Shown here in pieces: positions 1 through 7,988 of a stretch of DNA of 64,000 nt (its first letter is position 1; each line of letters begins with the position of its first letter). Source of the DNA: Acetomicrobium thermoterrenum DSM 13490 (GTDB taxonomy: Bacteria > Synergistota > Synergistia > Synergistales > Acetomicrobiaceae); NCBI RefSeq assembly GCF_900107215.1, contig NZ_FNPD01000002.1:1-64000 (forward strand), in the 5' to 3' direction. The translations under genes and the position numbers were made by a program. The notes under the pieces are model-generated. The model was not told the DNA's origin. It worked only from the letters and a program-made list of their open reading frames with translations, and did no database searches.

Positions 1-275
1 TAGCATGGAGCCGCAAGGGCTTAAAGGCCATGTCTTCTTTGAGGGCTTACATCTGTAGCGGTGGCAAGGTGACGTCAGAACAGATAAAGAAAAAAGACCA
101 AAAAGGTGAGAATGCGGACAAAAGACACAAATTCACCTTGAACCTGGAGGAGATCTTAGGTCCCGTTATAAGTGAGCTTGGATGCATAACGGTACTGAAA
201 ACGGGAAAGGTAACGCCCTTATACACGACCTTAAGGGGCATATGTCATGGCGGGTTTGATTTTTACCTAACCTAA
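1..275 (+). pseudogene. ISLre2-type transposase 3' remnant, copy A
   Basis: The frame opens at the window edge and reads AWSRKGLKAMSSLRAYICSG, then a lysine-rich stretch, and ends in a GGFDF-like tail followed by a stop at 273-275. A tryptophan-serine-K/R-G motif, then a methionine, then LRAY and a glycine pair is how I remember the C-terminus of UPF0236/ISLre2 transposases. Only about 90 codons are present and the rest lies outside the window, so an intact element further left cannot be excluded. A second, longer copy with the same tail is at 1141-1681. It is not an independent small gene: reading continues upstream of the first ATG at 30 without a break. Confidence 0.6.
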
Positions 276-357
276 AAGACGTTGCCCTTTAGGACACATG
301 GGGAGTGGTTCCTAAAAATCCTACAAAAACTTGACGCGGTCGAGGCAACTCGGAGGA

Positions 358-386
358 TTGACATGTATTTCATTAGAGTATATAAT
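358..386 (+). promoter_or_regulatory. Consensus sigma-70 promoter for subunit gene 1
   Basis: TTGACA at 358-363, a 17-base spacer, then TATAAT at 381-386: both hexamers match the vegetative consensus exactly. It lies in the repeated segment downstream of the transposase remnant. The expected transcript has a leader of about 160 bases before the start codon at 552, within which I see no recognised riboswitch. Confidence 0.8.
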
Positions 387-551
387 TTTGACAATTTTAA
401 AATCTATAAAGGTTTCATATTTCGTGTGAATAAAATGTCAATAAACAAAAGTTTTCATGTAGATTATATTAGTAATTTGATAACCAGATATTGTATAATT
501 GGTGTGTAAGGGTAGTGCAAGAAATTTTAAGAAAGAAGGGTGAGTGCAACC

Positions 552-1044
552 ATGATGACCAAAAAAAGCACGGACACCCATTCTTGTTTTGGCACTACTT
601 ATCACACTGCCTTTAGCTGCACAAGGACAGACTACCGTCACGCAGATCGTGACATACGAAGTGCAGGCGATAAACGAGATCAGCCTTAACACCCCAGTGA
701 CACTGGTGATAAACGCAGCTACAGCCGGAGCGCTTCCCGACGACGCTACGGATGATACTACGACGTATGCCATCACCACGAACGAGACCGGCAAGAAGAT
801 CACGGCCAGGATCGACTCCCCCATGCCGGCGGGTTTACTTCTGAAGGTGCTTCTAGATTCGCCATCTACCACGGGCACTTCGGAGGGCGAAGTCAGGCTA
901 ACCACAACCCCGCAAGACGTTATTACAGGGATAGGTCCGGCAACGGCAAGTAAGATTAGGATATTCTATACGCTTTCTGCCACAGCCGCAGTTGCTCCGA
1001 GTTCGGGCCAAAGAAGCGTTACCTTTACCCTTATGGATGAATAG
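552..1044 (+). CDS. Secreted fibre-subunit-like protein 1, frameshifted in signal peptide
   Basis: Translation should begin at ATG 552 or 555 behind a GAAGGGTGAG ribosome site, but the frame is broken at a run of seven A (561-567). With six A the protein would start MMTKKARTPILVLALLITLP, a normal signal peptide, and continue in the long open frame to 1044. The mature part (about 140 residues) is rich in Thr, Ala and Val, with a TTTYAITTN stretch, a GKKITARID stretch and a C-terminal VTFTLMDE. It is paralogous to the products at 2123 and 2738. Role is inferred: an exported beta-rich subunit assembled by the chaperone and barrel encoded downstream. The break may be a sequence error, a slippage switch or true inactivation. 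The only in-frame start downstream is TTG 589, which would shorten the signal peptide. Confidence 0.7.
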
Positions 1045-1140
1045 CAGCCGACGGCCCTTTCAACACATCTAATTCATGCTGATACGAAATTAAAGTTAAG
1101 GGGGTGGGAAAGCAAGGAAGAAATGTAACTCATTCTATAT

Positions 1141-1681
1141 AGGGGGGCAAAGTTACAAGGTAAAATTATTATGATTTCAAGGATGAAAGGAGTGCTAAAT
1201 ACAAGTGACTTAAACACTTTTAAGAAAATAACCACCGAGATGGCTAAATGTGCTTCAAGCGAGAGGGAAAGAAAGATGATCGCAGATTTTAGGAGATATA
1301 TAACCAACAACTGGGGCTCCATTACCATTCGAAACGAAGAGGATTGCGGAAGCTTAAGTCCTAAAGGGTCATATTAGCCACGTACTTTCTTCTAGGTTAA
1401 GTTCCAGGCCTATAGCATGGAGCCGCAAGGGCTTAAAGGCCATGTCTTCTTTGAGGGCCTATATCTGTAGCGGAGGAAGGATAAGGTCAGAACACATAAA
1501 GGATACAAACCAAGAAAGCGAAAGAGCAGACAAAAAGGGATATAACTTCACACTAAACCTGAAAGGTATATTTAGTTCGGCTGCAAGTGAGCTTGGAAGC
1601 ATAACGGTACTCGGCACCGGAAAGGTGACGCCCTTATACACGACCTTAAAGGGCATATGTCATGGCGGGTTTGATTTTTAA
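1141..1681 (+). pseudogene. ISLre2-type transposase 3' remnant, copy B
   Basis: Two adjoining frames give the C-terminal third of one transposase. The first (to 1377) holds MADFRRYITNNW-like sequence, with ERERKMIADFRRYITNNWGS readable. After a +1 shift near 1365 it continues as GHISHVLSSRLSSRPIAWSR and LKAMSSLRAYICSGG, ending at 1681. The arrangement of RRY...NNW, GH(I/V)SH, SSRP and W-S-K/R matches my memory of UPF0236/ISLre2 transposases. The frameshift and the missing N-terminal two thirds make it non-functional. It shares its last 90 codons with the remnant at 1-275. Confidence 0.7.
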
Positions 1682-1872
1682 CTGACCTAAAAGACGTTGC
1701 CCTTTAGGACACATGGGGAGTGGTTCAGGGAAATCCTACAAAAACTTGACGCGGTCAAATACCTAGGGGGTTGACATGTATTTCATTAGAGTATATTATA
1801 TGGATCATTTCAAAAATTATAAAGGTTTCATATTTCATGTGAATAGAAAGTCAATAAACAAAATTTTTCATC
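1413..1872 (+). repeat. Long direct repeat, copy B
   Basis: Second copy of the segment at 1-465: identical from TAGCATGGAGCCGCAAGGGC through the transposase start motif, diverged in the middle, then nearly identical again across the post-stop segment and the promoter. It ends near 1870, where copy A and copy B separate. Confidence 0.85.
1771..1799 (+). promoter_or_regulatory. Sigma-70 promoter for subunit gene 2
   Basis: TTGACA (1771-1776), the same 17-base spacer as in copy A, then TATTAT (1794-1799), one mismatch from consensus. This is the repeated copy of the promoter at 358-386. Confidence 0.75.
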
Positions 1873-2122
1873 TCTTAGTTTGTAGCCATAGTATACAAGA
1901 AAAGGCTGCTTTACTTGCATTTTATTTAAGGTGAGCTCGACGTCGCTACTGACAGTCCCATGAGAATGGCTGCGGATGGGCGAAGAGCTCGACCGGAAAA
2001 CACAAATAACAAAATTTAAGGGGGGACTTAAAAGGGGAAAACATGGTGTGCCGTACAGGGCAAGAAGTTAAGATCTAAAGATTTGATGAAAAAGCATTTT
2101 AAGAAAGGAAGGGGTTAATTAG
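1800..2122 (+). other. Long leader of subunit gene 2, no gene
   Basis: About 320 bases between promoter and start codon. It holds two GAGCTCGAC copies (around 1933 and 1986) flanking a CCCAT...ATGGG pairing, which suggests a folded RNA, but I cannot match it to a known riboswitch. A ribosome site AAGGAAGGGG lies just before the ATG at 2123. Confidence 0.35.
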
Positions 2123-2620
2123 ATGAATATGAAGAAGGCAGTGACAATAATATTGACCATAGCTTTAGCTTTAGGGGTTTACGGCGTCGCGCATGCAGCT
2201 GATACAGATACAGCTACACAATCTGTGCACTTTGAAGTGGCGGCGATTAATGAAATTTCAGTGAGCGACGACCCACAAACTCTCATTATAAGTGAAGCCA
2301 CGCCCGGAAGCGACCCCACCCCCGTTACGGACAGTTCTACGACGTATGCCATCACCACTAACGGAACCAACAAGAAGATCACCGCCGCGATCGGCCCCGC
2401 CATGCCGACGGGGCTGACGCTTAAGGTGGAGCTAGAAGCGCCGACCGGGGCTACACCACAACCCGATGTAGTGCTCGATACCAGTGCTTCCGACGTGGTA
2501 ACAGGGATAAGTCAAGTGGCAGCAAGCAATCTCACAATAACCTACACGCTTGAAGCCACGGCCGAAGCTGAAGTTGGTTCCGGTTCGACAACCGTGACAT
2601 TTACGCTTACGGATGCGTAA
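2123..2620 (+). CDS. Secreted fibre-subunit-like protein 2
   Basis: 165 residues starting MNMKKAVTIILTIALALG with a signal peptide that should be cut after AHA (about residue 25). The mature chain is beta-rich with no cysteine: an N-terminal TATQSVHFEV strand, a central TTYAITTNGTNKKITA segment, a GLTLKVELEAPTG segment, and a final TVTFTLTDA strand. It is clearly paralogous to the proteins at 552 and 2738. No named domain is recognised. Inference: a subunit of a surface fibre, exported by Sec and assembled by the PapD-like chaperone (3850) and outer-membrane barrel (4736). The alternating hydrophobic N-terminal strand is what a donor-strand-exchange subunit would need, but this is not proven. 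A strong ribosome site (GGAAGGGG) supports the start. Confidence 0.75.
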   Translation: MNMKKAVTIILTIALALGVYGVAHAADTDTATQSVHFEVAAINEISVSDDPQTLIISEATPGSDPTPVTDSSTTYAITTNGTNKKITAAIGPAMPTGLTLKVELEAPTGATPQPDVVLDTSASDVVTGISQVAASNLTITYTLEATAEAEVGSGSTTVTFTLTDA

Positions 2621-2638
2621 TAGCGACGGCATGTTTCT

Positions 2639-2679
2639 CAGGATAGGAAAGCGGACTTTTGCCCCGCTTTCCTATCCTG
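2639..2679. repeat. 15-16 bp perfect inverted repeat after subunit gene 2
   Basis: GGATAGGAAAGCGG (2641-2654) pairs with its exact complement at 2664-2677, extended by two more pairs at the base, around a 9-base loop. No T tract follows on the plus strand (GCATGAAG), so it is not a standard intrinsic terminator. It could stabilise the upstream mRNA or partly block read-through into subunit gene 3. Confidence 0.7.
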
Positions 2680-2737
2680 CATGAAGTGGAATGGCTTGCA
2701 TAGGACACCAATGGTTCGAGCACGATGAGGAGTGTAA

Positions 2738-3298
2738 ATGTTGTTTATCTATGGCAGGGGCGCTTTTGTCTGCTCACGAAAAGGCAGAAATATTCTTTTG
2801 GGTAAGCATATAAAAGCGTGGTCACTCATTTTGATGATAATGATGCTAACGCTGGGGTCATGCTGCATTGCACAAGCAAATAATGTCGCCACTCAAACCG
2901 TTACATTCTTCATAGCCGACATAAACGAACTCAGCAATTTGGCTCCGGTAATTCTCACCATAAATACAGCTACAGCCGGTGCCATGCCCGACCCCGCTAC
3001 GGACAGTTCTACGACATATTCGATAACAGCAAAAGGGAAGAAAAAAAAGATCACTGCCAGGATCGACACCGCCATGCCGCCGGAGCTGACGCTTATGGTG
3101 AACTTAGAAGCGCCGACCTTGGGTACATCATTAGGAGATGTAATCCTATCCACGACAGCTCAAGACGTGGTAATAGATATAAGGAATGCTAAAAACGAAA
3201 GTCTGGGCATAACTTACACGCTTTCTCCTGTTGGTAGTACACCGCCGGCGCCAACTGCTGGCGCAAGAACTGTCACTTTTACGCTCATGGATCAGTAG
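2738..3298 (+). CDS. Secreted fibre-subunit-like protein 3
   Basis: 186 residues from an ATG with a well placed GAGGAG site (2727-2732). The N-terminus has a long basic region before a hydrophobic core (WSLILMIMMLTLGSCCIAQA), so the export signal is unusually long; a start at TTG 2798 would give a normal one but has no ribosome site. The mature part mirrors proteins 1 and 2: NVATQTVTFFIADINELS, a TTYSITAKGKKKKITARID stretch, a PPELTLMVNLEAP segment and a final TVTFTLMDQ. A cysteine pair in the signal region (SCC) could in principle be a lipobox, but the surrounding residues fit signal peptidase I as well. Role is inferred from paralogy and position ahead of the chaperone gene. Confidence 0.72.
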   Translation: MLFIYGRGAFVCSRKGRNILLGKHIKAWSLILMIMMLTLGSCCIAQANNVATQTVTFFIADINELSNLAPVILTINTATAGAMPDPATDSSTTYSITAKGKKKKITARIDTAMPPELTLMVNLEAPTLGTSLGDVILSTTAQDVVIDIRNAKNESLGITYTLSPVGSTPPAPTAGARTVTFTLMDQ

Positions 3299-3367
3299 CA
3301 TGACCATTAATATCTCTTCAATGGGCGTTTTGCCCCTACCCTTCTACACGAATCGGGGTGGTCTGTC

Positions 3368-3853
3368 ATAAAGAAAGCAGCTTTTTTTGCTTTTGTTACT
3401 GTGGCATTTCTAATTTTATCCGGGCCTTCCGCTTGCGCCGTTGACATTTACGCCGCCGGCGGCTGCAATTTCATCATCGATTCTTCCTGTCTTGTCGGCG
3501 GCGCGGGAAGCGATTTGATGAAATACTTTGAAAGCAAGCTCGACGCCACGGTGATCAATATAACCGGCACCGGCGGAAGCGGCGACGCATGGCAGGTGCG
3601 GGTGCGAAAAAGCGGTGTTTCGCAGATGCAAGGGGTGACGCTTTACGTGAAGCGCACGGGGGACGGAAGCGGAAGCGGCACCGTAAGCGGGGGGAGTTCT
3701 TATGTAGCTGTCGAGACGTCTGATACGGATTTCTTTGAAGGAAGCGGGGACAGGACGGACATTACCGTCCAGTACAAGGTCTCGGGCATCTCCATAAACG
3801 TACCCCCGGGCAACTACAGCGCTACTATAATTTTTACGGTGGTGGATCGATGA
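3368..3853 (+). CDS. Fourth subunit-like secreted protein, apparent ATA start
   Basis: The frame ending at 3853 reads back through a good signal peptide only if it begins at ATA 3368: (I/M)KKAAFFAFVTVAFLILSG, cleaved after ACA. GGGGTGG at 3355-3361 is suitably placed for that codon. The first standard start is GTG 3401, which would remove the basic part of the signal. The mature chain (about 135 residues) is glycine- and serine-rich, has two close cysteines (GGCNF and SSCL) absent from the other three subunits, and ends GNYSATIIFTVVDR, a last-strand pattern like theirs. It overlaps the chaperone gene by four bases (ATGA), so the two are translationally coupled. It may be a tip or adaptor subunit; that is inference. 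Confidence 0.65.
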   Translation: MKKAAFFAFVTVAFLILSGPSACAVDIYAAGGCNFIIDSSCLVGGAGSDLMKYFESKLDATVINITGTGGSGDAWQVRVRKSGVSQMQGVTLYVKRTGDGSGSGTVSGGSSYVAVETSDTDFFEGSGDRTDITVQYKVSGISINVPPGNYSATIIFTVVDR

Positions 3854-4659
3854 AAAAGATACTGCTGTTATTTTTATGTCTGTGTATTTATTTTTTATCT
3901 TCCGGTAGGGCTTGCGCCATCTCCCTTCCCGGGGGCCTAACCATAGAAAACGAAGTGACAATAGGTGGAATGGCTTCCGGGAATATCGTCATCATAAACA
4001 ACGACGCGGAGCCTGTGACCGTCAATATTTATCAGACTGACTACATGTTTTACGCGGACGGAAGAAGCGACTTCGGAAAGCCCGGGAGCACGCCGCGTTC
4101 CAACGCTTCCTGGATCACGTATTCGCCTAACCAGATAACCGTGCCGCCGAAGGGCAGCGCCAGTGTGGCCTATCAGATAACCGTGCCGAACGACCAAAGC
4201 CTTCGCGGCACCTACTGGAGCGTTATCGTGGTCGAGCCTATCCCTAAGGCAGCGCTTGAACCGCCGAGCGCCAAAAAAGACAAGGTAGCTATCGGCGTGC
4301 AGGCCGTATTCAGACACGCTGTCCAGATGATCACGCACATAGGCGACACCGGAGAAAGGGCCCTTAGGTTTGCTTCAAAAAGACTTGAAAGCAGGGACGG
4401 CAAGGTCTTTTTGGTCCTGGACGTGGAAAATACAGGGGAAAGGTGGCTTGTCCCTGCCCTTTACGTTGATCTGGCAGACCAGAGCGGGCGTTCGCTGGGG
4501 CGGTTTGAAGGGGGAAAACTAAGGATATTTCCAGGCTGTTCCGTCAGATATTTCGTCGACCTTGGAGCGCTGAAACCCGGTGGATATAACGCTCTGGTCA
4601 TAGCCGACTGCGGCGAAGAAAAGCTCTTCGGCGCAAGATACACGCTGGAAGTTAAGTAA
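3850..4659 (+). CDS. PapD-like periplasmic pilus chaperone
   Basis: 269 residues with a signal peptide (MKKILLLFLCLCIYFL to about residue 24). The N-terminal 120 residues look like the Ig-like N-domain of fimbrial chaperones: a first strand with GGLTIENEVTIGG, a NIYQTDYMFYADG segment, PKGSASVAYQITVP, then GTYWSVIVVEPIP, which resembles the chaperone G1 strand in position and alternation. A second beta-sandwich follows (VLDVENTGERWLVPALYVDL). The usual Arg-Lys anchor residues of PapD are not evident, so this is a divergent chaperone. It sits between the subunit genes and the barrel gene, exactly where a chaperone of a chaperone-usher system would be. An alternative is a general COG1470-type Ig protein of the cell surface. 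Confidence 0.6.
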   Translation: MKKILLLFLCLCIYFLSSGRACAISLPGGLTIENEVTIGGMASGNIVIINNDAEPVTVNIYQTDYMFYADGRSDFGKPGSTPRSNASWITYSPNQITVPPKGSASVAYQITVPNDQSLRGTYWSVIVVEPIPKAALEPPSAKKDKVAIGVQAVFRHAVQMITHIGDTGERALRFASKRLESRDGKVFLVLDVENTGERWLVPALYVDLADQSGRSLGRFEGGKLRIFPGCSVRYFVDLGALKPGGYNALVIADCGEEKLFGARYTLEVK

Positions 4660-4735
4660 CTTCAAAAGCTGCACTATAAAACCATGAAAATCTGTAATCA
4701 AAGGTTTACCTTTCTCGTAACAGGAGAAAGCCAAT

Positions 4736-7615
4736 GTGAAAGTTAACAATTTGTCTTTCAGACCGTCCGTTCGCGTCCGGCACATACTGTCTAGGTGCCT
4801 TTTACGGCTGCACAAGCGCCGCTGTTTAGCTGTGTTTATCTTCGCCCTTTCCTGCGTTTTAGGAACGAACGCTTACGGTCAAGGGAAAGGCTACGGCGTG
4901 CAGGTACGCCTTATGTCTCCGCCTTTAGTGCAGGTAAAGCCCGGCGAGATAGTAAGCGCCACCTTCGTCGTGGAAAACATGACGGGCAGGGAAGAGACCT
5001 TTGAAGAGTCCCTGGTCCTGCCCGAAGGGTGGCATGCGATAACGCCTTCGGACGTTTTCACCCTGCAGACAGGACAGGAAGCGGTAAGGATGTTGGCCTT
5101 TCAGGTTCCAAATACGGCCGAAGCGAAGGATTACGAGATCATTTACTCTGTGCGGTCCAAAAGGGACTACGCCATAAGGGACGAAGTTGCGCTGGGCGTA
5201 TCCGTCCTTTCCGTGGGTGAAATGAAGCTTTTCCTTGAAAGCGCACCCGACACGGTTACAGCCGGGCAGACATACGAAATAAGGACCAGGATTACAAACA
5301 ACGGAAACAGCGCACTTGACGTCCTTATATCCGCAAGAAGCTCAAGCGATTACCCCTTGACCTTGTCCGCTATGGAGATGACCCTAAAGCCCGGCGAAAG
5401 CGCTCCCATCTCCCTTTCGGTTCACACCCCTTCAAAGATCCCAAAGAGCTTAAACCACATAGTCACGTTGGAAGCTTCAAGCAAGAAAGACCCTTCAGTG
5501 AAGACTTCCCTTTTCGTCAGGACGGAAGTGCTGTCGCAGATGGCAAGGGTAGACCTGTACCAGCGCATCCCGACCACGCTTACCCTGCGCTCCTTGGGGC
5601 AAAAGGACGAAGACAAGTCCGAAGGCTTTGACGTCGAGCTTGAAGGCAAGGGATATCTCAAGGAAGGAAGCAGCCAGGTGGAATTTCTCTTTCGCGGCCC
5701 CGACACGCAGGACAAAAGCCTTTACGGGGAAAGGGACGAATATTACCTAAATTACTCTGATCCAAAGTTCGACTTTAGGGTGGGAGACCAAAGCTACGGG
5801 CTCTCTTACCTGACGTCTTATTCGCGATACGGCAGGGGCATTGAAGCGAAATACCACCCGGAAGATAAAAACTTCAACTTAGGCAGCTACAGCCTAAAAA
5901 GCCGATTCGGCGCTCCGGAGTGGGACGAACAGGGCATATACGTAGAAAGCAGGCCTTCATCCAACGCCGCGTGGAAGATAAACTATCTAAAAAGAAAGCA
6001 GGACAGCTACTACGTTACCCCAAGCCTTAAAGACGACATTTATAGCGTAGAAGGAAGCTTCAAGCCCGCCAGGGATATGGACCTTGAAGTTGAATACGCG
6101 GAAGGAAAGCGCAGAGGCAGGACAAAAGACTTAAAGGGCAGTGCCTACGACGTCAATATGTCGGGCAACTTGGAGAAATTTCGCTATTCCTTCAGCAAGA
6201 CCCATGCAGAGCCGGACTTTTACGGCTACTACAACGACAGCGACTACACGTCAAGCTCGCTGAGCTTTCTTCTCTCGAAGCGTCTAAACGGATTCGTCTC
6301 ATACAGCAGCTACGAGACAAACCTTGACATGGATCCCGACAGGGGAGATACGTCGACCGAAGAGACGCTCTTTCAGGCGGGAATCAATCACAACCTCTCT
6401 AATGGCTGGTATGCTCAGCTTGCCTACGACGACTTCAGCAGGAAGGACAGGCTGCAGCCTTCAAACTACGACATAAGCGAGAAGGCCTACCGTTTCAGCA
6501 TCGGAAGAAGCGCTGAGAAATTCAACTACCGGGTCGAAGCCCGCTATGCAGATCAGCACGACGGGATAAAGGGCGTCAGCGCTTCTCCTTGGAACTACAG
6601 CTTTTATGCGTCCTACATGCCGTCAGCTGAACTTTTTCTGACGCTTTACGGCGGCTTCGGGGATAATTCTGCCATAGAAGGCAGCAGGCTCCTTTCGGAC
6701 CAGAATAATCTGGGCCTTTCCTTTCGCTGGCAGGCGACGGAACGGCTGACTTTAAGCGGTTGGTATACGAAGTATAACTTCAACTCCAAAAGGCCTGAAA
6801 GCGACCAGTACAACTTCGAGCTGAAATATTTCATGCCCGACGAAAGCTACTGGAGCTTCAAAATCCGCCGCTACGATTGGGAATACGGCGAGTACGTCGA
6901 GACGAACTACGTCCTTTCCTACTCCATCCCCATCGGCATACCCGTGGGAAAGAAGAAGTCCCTGGGGGTCATATCCGGAAAAGTTTGGGAACTTCAAGAC
7001 GACGCCAAGGAGCCCCTTTCAAGGGCGATCGCGACCTTAAACGGCAGCAAGACGGCTACCGACGCCGGGGGGAGGTTCACTTTCTCTGCGCCGCCCGGCA
7101 CATACCTTTTAAACATGGACCTAAGCTCCATGGGTTTTGGAAAGACGACAGAAGAAAAGCTTCCTATGAAAGTCACCGTCGAAGCGGGAAAGACTGTAAA
7201 CGTCGAGCTGACCATTGTAAAGGCAGCCACCTTGAGCGGACAGGTGGTCCTGGGCAAAAGCGAACCCGCTCGTGCTCCTGAAACTACCAAACCTGTAATA
7301 CTCGGAGAACCCGGCTCGGCCGAAACGCCCCAGGTATTTAAGGGAGTGCTGGTCGAGTTGTCCCGCGACGACGAGACTATACGCACGTTGACGGACGACG
7401 AAGGAAAGTTTTCGTTCGTGAACATTCGCCCGGGCACATGGAAGTTTAAAGCCTACGATTACAACCTGCCGGCCTACCACTACATCCAAAACCCCGAAAT
7501 GGAGATAACGCTTTCTCCGGGCGAGAAGAAGGACATCACGGTAAGGGTCCTACCCAAACAAAGGCAGATCGAGATACTGGAAGAAGGGGTTATAAGCAGC
7601 AAAAAGATTAATTAG
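4736..7615 (+). CDS. Usher-like outer-membrane barrel with Ig-type ends
   Basis: 959 residues from GTG 4736 (AGGAG at 4722-4726). A hydrophobic signal at about residues 30-46 is followed by two Ig-like domains (about 50-160 and 165-275) resembling NEW3-type folds (VENMTGREETFEESLVLPEG). Residues 280-740 are a transmembrane barrel: repeated alternating strands rich in Tyr, Phe, Ser and Asp, such as FDFRVGDQSYGLSYLTSYSR and WYAQLAYDDFSRKD. Two carboxypeptidase-regulatory-like domains end the protein (about 750-835 and 840-945; GGRFTFSAPPGTYLLNMD and GKFSFVNIRPGTWKFKAYD). Barrel plus two C-terminal Ig-like domains is the plan of a fimbrial usher, although I see no sequence match to PapC and no plug domain. 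It lies 76 bases after the chaperone gene. Inference: secretion and assembly pore for the subunits encoded upstream. Confidence 0.65.
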   Translation: MKVNNLSFRPSVRVRHILSRCLLRLHKRRCLAVFIFALSCVLGTNAYGQGKGYGVQVRLMSPPLVQVKPGEIVSATFVVENMTGREETFEESLVLPEGWHAITPSDVFTLQTGQEAVRMLAFQVPNTAEAKDYEIIYSVRSKRDYAIRDEVALGVSVLSVGEMKLFLESAPDTVTAGQTYEIRTRITNNGNSALDVLISARSSSDYPLTLSAMEMTLKPGESAPISLSVHTPSKIPKSLNHIVTLEASSKKDPSVKTSLFVRTEVLSQMARVDLYQRIPTTLTLRSLGQKDEDKSEGFDVELEGKGYLKEGSSQVEFLFRGPDTQDKSLYGERDEYYLNYSDPKFDFRVGDQSYGLSYLTSYSRYGRGIEAKYHPEDKNFNLGSYSLKSRFGAPEWDEQGIYVESRPSSNAAWKINYLKRKQDSYYVTPSLKDDIYSVEGSFKPARDMDLEVEYAEGKRRGRTKDLKGSAYDVNMSGNLEKFRYSFSKTHAEPDFYGYYNDSDYTSSSLSFLLSKRLNGFVSYSSYETNLDMDPDRGDTSTEETLFQAGINHNLSNGWYAQLAYDDFSRKDRLQPSNYDISEKAYRFSIGRSAEKFNYRVEARYADQHDGIKGVSASPWNYSFYASYMPSAELFLTLYGGFGDNSAIEGSRLLSDQNNLGLSFRWQATERLTLSGWYTKYNFNSKRPESDQYNFELKYFMPDESYWSFKIRRYDWEYGEYVETNYVLSYSIPIGIPVGKKKSLGVISGKVWELQDDAKEPLSRAIATLNGSKTATDAGGRFTFSAPPGTYLLNMDLSSMGFGKTTEEKLPMKVTVEAGKTVNVELTIVKAATLSGQVVLGKSEPARAPETTKPVILGEPGSAETPQVFKGVLVELSRDDETIRTLTDDEGKFSFVNIRPGTWKFKAYDYNLPAYHYIQNPEMEITLSPGEKKDITVRVLPKQRQIEILEEGVISSKKIN

Positions 7616-7644
7616 ATGCTATACTATATCTTGCAGGTGTAAAT

Positions 7645-7986
7645 TTATAATCCCAAAAGGATGCGCAGCCTGTCTTCCGCTTCCGCAAGCGTTCCTTCTT
7701 CCACCCTTCCAAGGCATCTAACAAGCCGTTCTTTTGCAACCGAACGGATGTCTTCGCATTTTATGAAGCTTTGCTCGTTCAGACCGCCTTCCGGCGGGAA
7801 AACTCCGACGTGAAGGGGAATGCCCTTATCCTTTGTGGTAATAGGAATTACAATCACAAGCCCGGCAGGTCCGTGATTAAAGCCGTCGACCGAAACGACA
7901 AGGGCCGGACGTCTGCCTGCCTGATCGTGATCACAAACGGGATTTAAGTCCACCAGCCATATCTCTCCGCGAGACGGTTCTGCCAT
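7645..7986 (-). CDS. mazF: MazF/PemK-family toxin (mRNA interferase)
   Basis: 113 residues with the family signature: RGEIWLVDLNP at the start, GRRPALVVSVDGFN, then VIPITTKDKG and an EDIRSV...R segment. MazF toxins are sequence-specific endoribonucleases that form dimers and are neutralised by the partner antitoxin. The gene follows the antitoxin with a two-base gap, the normal antitoxin-first order. Length fits the family. The stop is only 30 bases from the end of the convergent barrel gene. Confidence 0.92.
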   Translation of the reverse strand: MAEPSRGEIWLVDLNPVCDHDQAGRRPALVVSVDGFNHGPAGLVIVIPITTKDKGIPLHVGVFPPEGGLNEQSFIKCEDIRSVAKERLVRCLGRVEEGTLAEAEDRLRILLGL

Positions 7987-7988
7987 TT

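Larger units (their letters stand above)
1..465 (+). repeat. Long direct repeat, copy A
   Basis: This stretch is repeated at 1413-1872 in the same orientation. It contains the 3' end of the ISLre2-like transposase, the post-stop segment with GACGTTGCCCTTTAGGACAC, and then a promoter. Similarity is clear by eye to about position 460 (shared GTCAATAAACAAAA), after which the copies diverge. Each copy lies directly ahead of a subunit-like gene. Confidence 0.85.

Noticed and set aside
1141-1377. Independent 68-residue gene
   Set aside because: Its sequence joins, after a one-base shift, to the transposase tail at 1442-1681.
1930-2000. Cyclic-di-GMP riboswitch ahead of subunit gene 2
   Set aside because: I could not match the conserved bases of the GEMM motifs; only generic hairpin potential is seen.
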